Assembly: GCA_034359265.1 (NCBI GenBank)
Contig: CP136893.1
Coordinates: 20,716,001-20,780,000 of the forward strand
Source: Canna indica
Taxonomy: Eukaryota > Streptophyta > Magnoliopsida > Zingiberales > Cannaceae
Direction of reading: 5' to 3'
DNA: 64,000 nt
The position numbers were made by a program, and so were the translations under genes. The notes beneath the pieces are model-generated. The model was not told where the DNA came from, made no database searches, and saw only the letters and a program-made list of their open reading frames with translations. Below are positions 1 through 11,399 of this stretch, in pieces (the stretch's first letter is position 1; every line of letters starts with the position of its first letter).

Positions 1-827
1 TTTTCTTGGAAGGTAAACTATGGTATCTTAGGGTTACTGAAAGTAACAACTTTTGCCCTATAGTCCACCGACGCGTAATGAGCTGCCAACAAGTCCATCT
101 GTAGGATTACATCTAGCTCTAGCGTCGGTAGGAGTGTCAGCTCTGCCTCCAACATGTGTCCATAAATGAACACCTCATAGTCTCAAAAGGCTAACTCTGC
201 TATAACAGCATCGCCCATAGGCGTCGACACCACAAAAGGTGTATCAAGTAATCTAGGCTTTCTTCCTATCTTTGAGGCAAACTCAACAAATACAAATGAG
301 TGTGTAGCACCCAGATCAAATAACAGATAGGCTGCGGAAGAGCAAATAGTATGGGTACCTCTCAGCACAGCCTTCGACGCCTAAGCACCGTCATGAGTCA
401 ACGCGAACACCCGTGCAGGAGGTCTCTCTAAAGCACTAGCTCTCTGTCCTCTACCCCGCACCTGGTTCCTCTGGGCCACCAGTGCCTTTCCTCTGGAATG
501 CTCTGCCTTCTGACCACCACTAACTAGACAATCCTTCCTGATGTGACTGAAATGTCCACACTCAAAACATGCATTTGTGTGGCCAAAGTAGGCTCCCCAA
601 TGCCTCCTACCATAACGCCCACAATGTGGTATCTCCGTCCTCCGCTGCGCATCCTCGGACACTGCCCTTGAGACACCCCTGGACCTAAGCCGACACGGTC
701 GCTGAAACTGTGCGCCCTTTGCTTGGCTGGTGAGCTGTCAGTGCAATGGACCCCTCAGAATGAAACGATCGACTTACAGATCTATGAGATCAGAACTTCT
801 TCTTTGGTGGTCCATCTGGTATGTTAG
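1..827 (-). pseudogene. Gypsy (chromovirus-type) gag/protease fragment
   Basis: Minus-strand remnant of a Ty3/Gypsy polyprotein. Around 535-600 the translation has a CCHC zinc knuckle (CFECGHFSHIRKDC), the nucleic-acid-binding end of Gag. Further 3' (about 368 down to 1) is a retropepsin-like protease whose active-site segment reads LFDLGATHSFV; relatives have DPGATHSF, so the Pro is replaced by Leu. Protease sequence (ELDVIL and following) runs on to base 1 with broken frames, so the element continues outside the window. The text resembles the protease of element I at 48039-48512, which suggests the same lineage. It ends at 827, where the LTR of Sirevirus A starts. It is not functional: there are stops and only a partial domain set. 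Confidence 0.75.
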
Positions 828-1669
828 TGTTGGCTTTTATGTGTTCGCTATATTTGGCAAAAAATATCTCAATTAAATGGACAGTCACAACTATGAGGAG
901 TTCTGCTTATATTGTAGACAATTACAACTGTGTGAGGACAATTTCAACTGCTCCTGTAAACTATGGATTTCAGGATAAGGATGTTGCGCAAATGATGACC
1001 TTTGGTTTCCAATATTAATGATGATTCTCTTTTATATCTCTGATATTTTTAATCATATATCGTTAATTACTTTTTATTGTCTGGTTAAAGTTATGGGTAG
1101 TGAAGAGGCCCTCTTTAATTATTTCCAAGCGTTACTCATTTGGTCCTCTTTAATTGTCTCTAGGCGTTACTTCTTTGATCTTTATGGTCATTGTTTTATG
1201 GTGATTTAGAGCTGACCATTTTTGAATCGATAATTGTTTGTTTTTTAACTGATGAAGTCAATGATCGGTGCTAAGTCAGCATTGATTCAGATTGATTTGT
1301 TGTCACATATAAATACTGGTGAAGAGATCTCATTGATCAACTCCAATGTGCGTTCACTGTGTTGCCAATTATTTGAGAAGTTGAAACTGTTGAGTGCAAA
1401 GACGATAACAACCTACCATTCCTATCTTCAAGCTAAGATGGTTGTGGGCTGCTAACTCACTACAACACAAGAAGTGTGTGGAGGACAAAACTCTGTGGCT
1501 GGGATGTCATAGAGAGGCAAGTTGGTATGTACTTGTCACGAAACTGCGTAAATAAATCTGATTGTACTGCGTGTATTTTTATTTTGGTTCTTAGTTTACT
1601 ACTTGCAAGCAGTTACAACTTTCCTGTGCAACTCTCCATTAATAGAAGTTCCCTTAGAGATTACTGTCA
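828..1669 (+). repeat. 5' LTR of Sirevirus A
   Basis: Inferred LTR of about 842 bp. It starts TGTTGGC at 828 and ends CTGTCA at 1669, directly before the primer-binding site. The right edge is fixed by the PBS; the left edge rests on the shared Sirevirus start motif and the end of Gypsy coding sequence just before it. There is no partner LTR for comparison. Short open frames across 821-1694 look incidental. Confidence 0.65.
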
Positions 1670-1671
1670 AT

Positions 1672-1683
1672 TGGTATCAGAGC
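1672..1683 (+). other. Primer-binding site of Sirevirus A
   Basis: TGGTATCAGAGC, complementary to the 3' end of plant initiator-Met tRNA, lies three bases into the internal region after the LTR end. Confidence 0.85.
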
Positions 1684-1744
1684 AATTGTGCTAACCTTTA
1701 CCTGCACAAGATCCATTGTGTGTCTCTTATCTTTCAGGCTCAAG

Positions 1745-4391
1745 ATGGAAGGAATGCCTATGAAAAATTCTCTCAATGTTCCTCCACTTCTAATTGGAAC
1801 AAACTATGTTTATTGGAAGTCTCAGATGATAGCTTTCATGATCGCTGCTGGGACATTATAGAAGTCAACTATACTCCTCCAACAATTGATGGGACTGAGC
1901 GCAAGCAAATAAGCCAATATACTGAAGTCGGAATTGTTGTTGTAAACTATAACCATAAGGCTCTAAATGTCATCATCAGTGGTGTTGATTCCTCTCAATT
2001 TAAACTAATCTCTGCTTGCACTTTGGAAAAGCAACCATGGGAGATTTTAGAGACAAATGATGATCTTTGACTCTACGAAAGTCAAAAGTTGAAATCCTCA
2101 ACATCGGATTTGAGAACCTGAAGATGCACAACAAGAAAAACAGGCATTAGTGATAAAAAAATCCGTCACTGATGCTTGAAAATCCGTCACTAAAGGGTAT
2201 CAGTGATGAAAATTTTCGTCACAAATTCCGTCGCTGAAAGTCTCGTGGCAAATGCTTAATTTGCTCTTCTGTGACGGATGTGTCCGTGACAAAAATTTGT
2301 GACGGAAAAATTTCCATCACAAAATTCGTCACTAATTATGATATTAATTATAATTTTTATTAATAAAAATATATCAACTATATTATATTATATATTTTTA
2401 TAATATAATAGTATATTATAATAATATTATAATATATTATAATATTATATTATAATATATTATAATAATCAATAATGATATTACATTATATTATTATTTA
2501 TTCTTTTATAATATTTTTTAATAAATTTATAAAAGATAGCATGATAGTAAACTTTTTGGTCTCATGATGTGTCAATTTATAAAATTTAAGAAAATTAGGA
2601 GAGAAAAAATTTGATCCATATGGGACTAAAAAAATTATATTTATAATGGTTAAAAATAAGTAAAAAACTATTTTTAACCCATGTGGGACTAAACACGATA
2701 AAATTTATTTTACTAATATTTAGTTTAATTTTGTGTCGGAATTCTATTTCCGTCACTGATCTGTCATTGTTATGTGGTGGCTCAGTGACGAATCTGTGAC
2801 GGATATGAAGAAAAAAATTTAGTGACGGATTAGTGTCAAAAAATTAGTGACGGAAATAAAATTTGTCACTATTCTATCATTGATGCTATTTATTAAAAAT
2901 TCTAGGCCAAATTGATCAAAAATTCTGTGACTAATTTTTGACGGAATCATCTTGTGTCGAATTTTCCGTCACAAGTCCGTCACTGTTTTGGAAAAAAGAA
3001 AGTTTATTTCACGTCATAACAAATCCGTCACAAATTTGTCACAGTTTGTGACGGATTATAGCCGTCACAAAATTTCCGTCACCGATGCTCATTTTTCTTA
3101 TAGTGATGGGAGAATATGAAAATATTCAAGACTTCCATGGGCGTATCAATGACCTTGTGAATAATACTACCAACCTTGGAGAGTCATTCTCGGAAGAAAA
3201 GGTAGTAAGGAAAGTTCTGAGATCCATGCCTACCAAGTTCGACATGAAAGCTGCTGCCATTAGTGAAGTTCATGACCCATCAACTATTACTCTTGACACT
3301 CTTATGGGTAAACTTGAAACCTGAGTTGGAACTATCTAAAAAATATTCTCACAAAGAAAAGAAGAAAAATTGTGCCTTTACTGCTATTAAGGATAAGATC
3401 AAGTCTGAAGATTCTTCTGAAGATGAGATGGATGCTGTCTTTGCTCTTAAGACAAAAAAAATTCAACAAATTCCTAAGAGCCAAGAACAAGCAAAACCAG
3501 AACTTGCAATTGAATTCACAGTCCAAACAACAGCTACAATCGTCCAGTTCGACCAGTTCAAAATCAAGTTTTTTTGCTGGAGAAAACAAAAGAAGTCAAT
3601 CTTTAGGATTAAAAAATGATCCCAAACAGAAGTCCAAAGGTGTCCAATGCTTTGAATGTGAAGGATTTGGACATGTCAGATCAGAATATCTAATTCTACA
3701 AAAGAGGCTCAAGAAGTCATTTACTGTTACCTGGAGTGATGATGATGATAAAGAAGTTGACCAAGAAGAACCTAAATAAGACAATTTTAGAGCTTTCACA
3801 GCTTGTATCATTGACACAGTTAAAACTCTCGACAACTCAGATGCAGATGATGATCAATGCAAGGTTCAATGTGCTGACCGTCTTGAGGAAGCTTATCAAT
3901 AAATGTTTGATAAATGGATTGAATTAGCAAAACTCAACAAGTTTCTCAGCAATCAAAACAAGCTCTTGATTGAAGAAAAGAAGAAACTTGAGGAGAAAGT
4001 TCAAACTTTTCAAAGTCAAATTATTGAAAAGAAAGACAAAGAATTCAAGTTGATTTCTGAACTTGAAAACGTAAAGAAGAAAGTTAGAATGATGAACTCT
4101 ATTGGTACTCTTAACGAAAATTTGAGTGCAAGAAAATTTCCTTCTAATCATAATGGACTAGGATACTCTAGTTTATGGCAATTGAAACCCCAATCACAAC
4201 TACCTACTCAACTGAGGAACTTTCATAGAGGCTCTTCAAGTCGACAACAACCTACTACAAGGAGGGGGAATCAGGTGCCTATATGCTACTATTGCAAGTA
4301 CAGAGGACATGTTATAGCAAATTGCTTCAAACTCTCCAATAAACTAAGGAGAAAGAATCATGTACAATCCATCCCCAAGGCAAAATGTTAA
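1745..4391 (+). pseudogene. Sirevirus A gag, interrupted and frameshifted
   Basis: Gag nucleocapsid precursor. The start region after the ATG at 1745 has the Copia gag signature (PPLLIGTNYVYWKSQM), then a stop at about 1858 and a frame change. The retrotran_gag/UBN2 helical domain resumes after the inserted element at 3108-3324 (HGRINDLVNNTTNLGE, EEKVVRKVLRSMP). A zinc knuckle near 3648-3690 has lost its last Cys (CFECEGFGHVRSEY), and a second CCHC near 4282-4325 (CYYCKYRGHVIANC) is intact. A Lys/Glu-rich coiled-coil stretch lies between them (about 3903-4110). Two zinc knuckles and a long Gag fit Sireviruses. At least four frame breaks make it non-coding today. Confidence 0.75.
2127..3105. 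mobile_element. CACTA-like non-autonomous element, copy 1 (979 bp)
   Basis: Starts CACAACAAGAAAAAC and ends TTTTTCTTATAGTG, giving imperfect CACTA-type terminal inverted repeats. It is flanked by a 3-bp target duplication ATG (2124-2126 and 3106-3108), the size CACTA transposases make. Both ends carry many short subterminal repeats of TCCGTCAC/GTGACGGA in both orientations, the usual arrangement for transposase binding. The centre is an AT-only inverted-repeat-rich tract (about 2335-2530). There is no coding capacity, so movement would need an autonomous partner. A second copy lies at 20392-21365. It interrupts the gag of Sirevirus A. Confidence 0.85.
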
Positions 4392-4434
4392 GCAACTCTG
4401 GGTAAGGAAGACTGATCTTAATTGCCATGTTGCT

Positions 4435-5985
4435 TTTATGTCAAAGATTGTTTCTTCTCTTGGATCTCGATATTTCAACAGTGGTTGTTCTCAGCATATG
4501 ACACGGAGTCCAAAAAATTTGAAAGATATTTAGGAATATAGAGGTGCAACTGTTAGTTTTGGAGATGGAGGACAAGGAAATATTATGGGAGTTGGAACTC
4601 TTAATGTTCCACGAATTCCTAATATGAAAAATGTCTTACTGGTAGAAGGTCTCAAGGCTAATTTGTGATTATAAGCCAATTGTGTGATTAAAATTTAAAT
4701 GTTCAATTTACCAAAAATAGTTGCAAGGTTTTGATAAGGATGGTGACGGTATCCTAGAAGGAAATAGATCAAGAGACAACTGTTACAAAATTGCATACTC
4801 TTCTATTTGTCTTTCAGTTATTTCTTCTAACATTAATCTGTGGCATCGACAGTTAGGCCATGTTAATTATAGAGATCTGAAGAAACTTATAAATACTGGA
4901 GCCGTCAAAGGTATTCCTAAACTTTCAGGAGAACTTGAAGCTGTATATGACCATTGTCCATAATTCATAAGGCAATCTCATCAGTAGTTACAATTGGTTG
5001 CTACATTAAAACCTCTAGAGCTTCTTCACTTGGATCTGGTTGGTCCCATGCAGGTTGAAAGTATTGGAGGTAAAAAGTATGTTCTTGTTTGTGTAGATGA
5101 TTTACCTTGTTTTACCTGGATAGAATTTCTAAGAGAGAAGTCCAATGCTTTCAGCAATTTTAAATCTCTATGCTTGAGACTTCAGAATGAACAAGAACTT
5201 TCTATTCTGAAGGTGAACAGAATAAGGAGTCACTACAAGAGATTATTTATTTAGTGACAATTAATTTGTAGCAATAAGATAATTGTTGTTAAATAACTTA
5301 GAGGTACATTATTTCGCAACTATTATTAAAAACTCTATATAAAAGTTATAGATTTCAATATATATGTATACATTTACCGGTGATTATTTTTATCATTACC
5401 AGTAATTGTATAAATTGCTTCTAACGTCTTTGACGACAATGGATCTAGTGTGAATTCATTAATTACTGGTAAAGGTTTTTGCAGCATTTACAATTGCTAG
5501 CAGACGTCATAACAATCACCGTTAAAAGGCTAAATTATAGTAGTGAGTGATCATGGAAGAGAATTTGTGAACATTTCGTTCTCTGAGTTCTGTGATGAAA
5601 ATATTGAATGAATTCTATGCTCCTAAGACTCCTCAACAGAATGATATAGTTGAAAGAAGGAACCATACTATTCGGGAGATGACTCGTGTTATGCTCAATT
5701 TCAAGCAGATTTCTAAAAGATTTTGGGCTGAAGCCATCAACATACTACATCATTAATCGAGCTTATCTCAGACCAAGTTATACTAAAACTCCATATGAAT
5801 TATGGAAGGGTAGAATACCTAACCTTACATATTTTCATATTTTTGGTAATAGGTGCTATGCTCTAAATGATAGGGAATATCTTGGCAAAATGCAAAGCAA
5901 AAGTAACGAAGGCATATTTCTTGGCTATTCTACAAATAGCAAAGACTACAAAGTCTATAACAAACACATCGTACTCAAACTATGA
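4435..5985 (+). pseudogene. Sirevirus A protease and integrase, degenerate
   Basis: The protease remnant near 4450-4640 has an altered active site (FNSGCSQHM where Copia proteases have DSG) and stops. The GAG_pre-integrase zinc-binding segment (LWHRQLGHVNYRDLKKL) lies at 4838-4960, without its expected downstream Cys pair. The integrase core follows: LELLHLDLVGPMQ with the first catalytic Asp, then VCVDD at about 5090. It is cut at 5230 by a 315-bp insertion and resumes at 5549 with the HGREFV segment and the C-terminal region through 5985 (FWAEAIN, LGYSTNSKDYKVYN). Several stops and frame changes are present. Confidence 0.75.
5231..5545. mobile_element. CACTA-like MITE of 315 bp in the integrase
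   Basis: Begins CACTACAAGAG and ends TATAGTAGTG, with 3-bp direct duplication AGT on both sides (5228-5230 and 5546-5548). The integrase frame left of the insert is in phase with the frame right of it once one AGT is discounted, which fixes both boundaries. It has no coding capacity. TIR similarity beyond CACTAC is weak. Confidence 0.8.
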
Positions 5986-6375
5986 TGGAGTCACAAAATG
6001 TGAAAGTTGATGACTCAGTAATCTGCCAAACTTTGATTGCTGATGAGAAGGCAATTGCAACTGTTGATAAGACTGCCCAAAATTCTTCTAAGACCACTAA
6101 ACAATCCGTTGAAACTGCTAATCCAACTAACCCTGAGACTGATACTGATCAAGAAGATGAAAGTGATGACTCTAGAACTGAAAAATCTATAATAACTCTC
6201 AAGAATCATCCTCTACAAAATGTGATAGGAGATGTACATGATGGAGTTAAAACTAGGAATCAATCTAGGAAAAATCACCAGGATATCATCAGGTACTCTT
6301 GTTATACCTCCAAAGTTAAACCAAATAATGTCAAAAAAGCTTTAAAAGATGAATTCTGGATTTCTGCTATGTAAG

Positions 6376-8075
6376 AAGAGTTACAACAGTTCATCAGAAA
6401 TGATGTATGGGAACTTGTTCCAAGACCTGAATGTGGTTGGAACCAAATGAGTTTTCAAGAATACGACCGATGAAGCAGGGAACATTACAAGAAATAAGGA
6501 CAGACTTGTTTCTCAATGATTTAATCAAATTGAAGGGTTGGATTATGATGAAACTTTTGCTCTAGTTGCAAGACTGGAATCCATTAACCTGCTTTTAGCC
6601 TTATCCTATTGTATGAAGTTTAAACTTTTCCAGATGGATGTTAAGACTGCCTTCCTGAATGAATTTCTCAATGAGGAAGTCTATGTTGAACAACCAAAAG
6701 GCTTTGAAGATCCTGTTCATCCTAACCAAAAGACTTGTTTCTCAATGATTTAATCAAATTGAAGGGTTGGATTATGATGAAACTTTTGCTCCAGTTGCAA
6801 GACTGGAATCCATTAAGCTGCTTTTAGCCTTATCCTGTTGTATGAAGTTTAAACTTTTCCAGATGGATCTTAAGACTGCCTTCCTGAATGAATTTCTCAA
6901 TGAGGAAGTCTATGTTGAACAACCAAAAGGCTTTGAAGATCCTGTTCATCCTGACCAAGTGTACAGATTGAAGAAAGCTCTATATGGGCTCAAGCAAGCT
7001 CCTAGATCTTGGTATGAGAGACTCACTGAGTTCCTGCTTTTGAAAGGATTCAAAAGAGGAAGTGCTGACCAGACTCTGTTCATCAAAAGGAAAGAGTCTC
7101 AATTGGTAATTGCTCAAATTTATGTTGATGATATTGTTTTTGGTTCAACTTCTGAAATTTATGTTAAACAATTTGTTGAAGACATGAAATCTGAATTTGA
7201 GATGAGCATGGTTTGGGAAATGAGTTATTTTCTCAGTCTCCAAGTTAAACAATCTGAAGAAGGGATATTCATCTCTCCGAGTAAGTATGCTAGGAATTTA
7301 ATTCACAAGTTTGGACTGGACAGTTCTGAGGCTGTTAGAACTCCTATCTCTACTAATGAAAAACTGAGCAAAGATAAAGAAAGCAAGAATGTTGATCCTA
7401 GTCTCTATAGAAGTATGCTTGGAAGTCTTCTGTATTTGACTGCGAGCAGACCTAACTTATGCTTCAGTATTGGATTATGTGCCAGATATCAAGCAAATCC
7501 AAAGGAGTCTCATCTTCAAGCAGTTAAAAGGATTCACAGATATGTGAAAGGTACTCTGGACTTTGGTCTTTGCTATTCTATTGAATCAAACCCCTATCTA
7601 GTAGGGTTTACTAATGCAGACTGGGTTGGTAACATTGATGACAGAAAGAGTATTACATGTGGTTGGTTTCTATATTGGTTCAAATCTGGTGGCCTAGTTA
7701 AGTAAAAAGTAGAATTATATTTCTCTTTCTTCAGCAGAAGCAAAATATTTGGCAGCAGATAGTTGCAGCGCACAGTTGATTTGGATGAGGAATATGTTGT
7801 TAGATTATGGTTTCAAACAGAAGGAAATAATTCTATATTGTGACAATACCAATGCTATCAATATCTAAAAATATTATGTTATGCATTCTCGTACTAAACA
7901 CATAGATATCTGATTTCACTACATCAGGGAGTTATTTTAAAGAAATGAGTTGCAACTAGAATATATTTCGATAGATAGACAAGTTACAGATATTTTCACA
8001 AAGGCTTTAAATGGAGAGAGGTTTTAGCAGTTGAGATATGCTCTAGGACTTTGTGTCATATGACATAATTTTTTA
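6376..8075 (+). pseudogene. Sirevirus A reverse transcriptase and RNase H
   Basis: The Copia reverse transcriptase starts near 6376 (broken frames) and is open from 6767 to 7705: FQMD...KTAFLN, YGLKQAPRSWYE, and the catalytic box YVDD within AQIYVDDIVFGS (about 7118-7150). The RT thumb/connection (LGSLLYLTASRPNL) follows. RNase H (7706-8050) is readable in changing frames: SSAEAKYLAADS, then YCDNTNAINI, HSRTKHIDI, DIFTKAL, with several stops. A 229-bp tandem duplication (6503-6960) repeats the FALVARLES...KTAFLN segment and shifts the frame. Confidence 0.85.
6503..6960 (+). repeat. 229-bp tandem duplication inside RT
   Basis: Bases 6503-6731 are repeated as 6732-6960, with about five differences between copies by eye. 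The unit is not a multiple of three (76 codons plus one base), so the second copy is out of frame with the first. The join is at CCAA near 6728-6731. Confidence 0.9.
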
Positions 8076-8466
8076 CTTTAAAAAAAAGAAAAAAGAAAGG
8101 GGTGGGAAATTGAAAAATCTTTCAGTTTTTATTATTTATTTCCCTACTTACCTTATTCATTGAAGGTTGATGAAGATTCCTTCAATTTCGGCTAGCGTTG
8201 TTTTATTTATTCCACCACTTATTGCTCATTGAGGGCAGAATTGATGAAGATTCCCTCAATTTTCAGCAAGAGGTCTAAAAAGTTATTGCACTCCTTTTAT
8301 GAAGACCCGCACGTGTGACCCAATTTATTGGAATTCCTTGTTATATGCCGTAATTAAAACCTCTTGGCGTTGCAACTTGGCTCATCTTCTCAATTGGTAA
8401 CTGACAATTTGCTCATCGACTCATCTTCTCAATTGCTTCTCATCCTTTAAAATAGAATATTCAAAT
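8076..8466 (+). other. Spacer between pol and env-like frame
   Basis: No gene. Holds a purine-rich tract at about 8080-8110 that resembles a polypurine tract, and a degenerate duplication of about 55 bp (GATGAAGATTCCYTCAATTT at about 8169 and 8232). The spacer may carry a splice acceptor for env-like expression, but none could be fixed. Confidence 0.4.
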
Positions 8467-10585
8467 ATGGTCGGTGGAAAGAGCAAGAAAAGATTCGTTA
8501 GGAAGGTGTACGCTTCTTCGGCCAAGAAAATGGCGTTTTCAAATCCACTCGACAAGATTGAACCACCTGTTCCTGTACCGCCACCTGAAAAAGTCGCTCC
8601 TCCCTCTACTTCTCAAGGTCACAAACTGAGAAATAAATCGGGGAGATGACCTATTGACCAACCTCTGAGAAGAAGCAGTAGAGGTATGGCATCTACATAC
8701 CCCAAATTCCCATCTAGGGTTTCTGTTCTTGAGGGAGAGAAATTATCTACTGAGGGGAAGTGTAAAGTTGATGTTAATATTCCATCTAGTTCTATTACTC
8801 ATGATGATACTTCTAGAACAGTCGATTTTGATATTAACTTACCAGTTTCAACTCTAGTGAAAATTATTCTTGGTTTTGATATTAATATTGTTGTTGCTGA
8901 TGAAGTTTTTGACTCAATTTCAGTGAAGACTGGTCCCACTTTAACTTCTACCGATTCAAGTATAAAAGATCTTGCACCTGGACCAAATACTGCGATCGAT
9001 GTATCTGCTATAATCCATACTGACAGTCTTCCTCCAATCTCAATTGAAGATGTTCCAGTTGAAACTGTCAGTGATGCTCCTGAAAGTGAATCTTCTCTTG
9101 TTCTTATGACAAAGACAGTTTCAGTTGGGACTGTATCTGAAGCAGTTGAAATTGTTGCACCTAGTCATGAAGCAGTCAAAACAACTGATATTGTTCCTAT
9201 TACTATTGAAACTACCCCTCATGTACCTGAAGCTGACTCAGTGTCAATTCCAAAGACTATGGACCTAAATTAGACTCCTTCACTCACTCATGTTGAAGAA
9301 ACTGTTCTGGTGACTCCTAAATATTCTGCTACACTGAGGAAAGGATCCACTTCAAGTCATGATAAGTCTATTTCAACCAAAAAGAAAAAGAAATTGTCAA
9401 GCCAAATTGACATGAAAAGAAGTTCTAAGAGAAAGTATTTTGGGAAGTCCAAGCTTTTATCTGGGGAGACTATAATCTTGGAAACAGACTCTGACAATGA
9501 GCCACTATTGGACAAGGTTGTTGAGCTAAGGAAATCCAAGAAAAGCAAACCCAATCCCGAAGTCTCTAAAGGAAAAGAAAAAGTTTCCATTTCTGAGAAG
9601 GAAAGGTCATATGTCTCCAAAAGAAAGCATTCAAAATCAAGAAGAAAGTCTGAGAAGAAAGTTGCTGCCAACAAACTCCATAAGGGACTCCTCTTTGATG
9701 ATCTCTGTTCATTATGGAAGGCTCTACAATCCAGAGGTATAATCTCTCAGAGACCTCTTGACTTAGATCAAATTTCTCTTAAATGCAAACTTGTTTTGGA
9801 AACTCTTGAAAAGAGAAATTTATCTAGTTCTTTTATGACTTTCACACCCTTCTGCAAAAAGGCTATTATGGAATTTTACTACAATATTTCCGAGGACATT
9901 TCTGAGTCTGATAGCAATCATTTTCATCAAGTCTATGTTATAGGAAAATGATACTCATTCAGTCCTAATACAATTAATGAGTTGCTAGGCTTTTCTCCTT
10001 TTGATTCTTCTTCTGATCTGCTTGATGAGTCCAACTCAGATTTTTTGAAAGCTATTGGAAATGAGGTTTCAAATGGTGATATCAAAAACTAGACATGAGG
10101 ACATGATATCAAATCCTCTTCACTAAATACTTTTTATGCTGTATTATTTTTTATTGCTAGAAATTATTGGATCCTTACCTCCAACATTACCTTCTTTAGC
10201 AGAGAAATGGTAATGTTACTATACAAAATTAAAAATGGGATTGAGTTTGACATTGGCAGTTTAATATTTGATCAGATTGCCTCATTGAGGTCTAGACTGC
10301 ATTCTAAGTCAAGAATGTTCTTGATTTTTCCTAACATGATCTATGACATTTTGGAGAAGCAAGGATTTAAGTGTTATTCAGAGGAAGTTCTTGAACCAGT
10401 GGGTACTTTGAAAATTCATCATAAATTCTGAAAGAGGGTAGGGACTCCTGTAAAGGCTCAGCCAGATTCAAGTTCATTCAAGAAATCTTATGGTGCTTCA
10501 TCAACGGTTGAAAGATCTATTCTTGATGAACTGTTTACTACAAGAGAGACAATGGTCCAACTACAGCAGAAAGTTCATAGGTTTA
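8467..10585 (+). pseudogene. Sirevirus envelope-like protein frame
   Basis: Large frame downstream of pol, as in SIRE1-type Sireviruses. Its product is called envelope-like; its role is unproven. One reading frame runs from the ATG at 8467 to about 10585. Its only interruptions are nonsense codons at 8647 (TGA), 9271 (TAG), 9949 (TGA), 10090 (TAG), 10096 (TGA) and 10429 (TGA). The N-terminal part is Ser/Thr/Val/Pro-rich and low complexity (8686-9273). Next is a very basic Lys/Ser/Arg stretch (9310-9670), then a folded-looking domain (FYYNISEDIS, INELLGF, FDQIASLRSR, MFLIFPNMIYDILEKQGF) shared by plant envelope-like and retroelement proteins. A Gln-rich helix (about 10540-10580) closes it. No convincing signal peptide or fusion peptide was seen. 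Confidence 0.7.
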
Positions 10586-10860
10586 GTTACCAAGTTCTAA
10601 CTTGGATAACCATACAATTAGGCTTGGGATAAAATCGTCCTAGGGGTATATTACAATATATCTACTTAGTCTATACCCGAGCCTTTCTTTGACGTTCTTT
10701 TTCTATTGATTTTTGATGATCTTTTCTTTCGTTTCTCCGAACGAAGTTTGCATGCTTATCGCAACCTCAACCTGAACTCAAAACTTCACACATAGATTAA
10801 ATATATGTTTGTTGTCATCAAAATTAAGATCGAAGCTTAAGAGAAACCCTTAAGCCAACA
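10586..10860 (-). repeat. Partial 3' LTR of fragment B
   Basis: Starts TGTTGGC at 10860 on minus, directly after a GGGGGAGAT polypurine tract, and runs left to about 10586 where it is truncated. The GATGACAACAAACAT segment near its start resembles that of the element J LTR. Confidence 0.7.
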
Positions 10861-11399
10861 ATCTCCCCCTTTTTGATGATGACAAATATTACATGGAATT
10901 TTAAGAAAATATATGCATATTCTTTGTGAGTTTGAGTTAAGACATACAAGATATATAACTCAACAAATACAAAAATATATATAATTCAACATATGCTCCC
11001 TCTATCAATATGCATATTATTTTTGTAACTCCCCCTAACTATATGCATCATAAAAACAAGTGTGACCTTACATTTTCTCCTCCTTTTGACATCCATCAAA
11101 AAGGGTAAGAATTAAGGTACAATTAATGAGTGCCATCATGAAAACCAAGAAAGCCATAAAACCAAGTATCATCTACGACTATAGTCCTTCCTATTAATGT
11201 AAGCTTATAGAAGACAAACATAAATTATTCTCAAAGCCCCACTACAGAGCAATACATAAGTGTGATGACACTTTATAGAATGCAAATTTTTGAAACCATA
11301 TATGTTTTGAAGAAGAATATCTTAACCACTAGGAAAAGCACAAATCCATAATTGCATCCTTAAGTTTGTAAAGCTTTCTTCAACCAAGGGTTTTGTAAA

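Larger units (their letters stand above)
828..10585 (+). mobile_element. Sirevirus-type Copia retrotransposon A, 3' truncated
   Basis: Degenerate Ty1/Copia element in the order LTR, PBS, gag, protease, integrase, reverse transcriptase, RNase H, then an extra envelope-like frame. This order and the downstream env-like frame are typical of Sireviruses (SIRE1 type). The 5' LTR begins TGTTGGC, as do the other Sirevirus LTRs here (49300, 54591, and 10860 on minus). No matching 3' LTR follows the env-like region. Sequence changes near 10585 into minus-strand fragment B, so the 3' end is lost and no TSD can be checked. It is interrupted by two CACTA-like insertions (2127-3105 and 5231-5545). Confidence 0.8.

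Noticed and set aside
828..1669. Small plus-strand open frames in 821-1694 as genes
   Set aside because: They fall within the LTR of Sirevirus A and show no domain.
8078..8110. Purine tract as the polypurine tract and start of a 3' LTR of Sirevirus A
   Set aside because: Sequence after it does not match the LTR at 828-1669, and the env-like frame follows.
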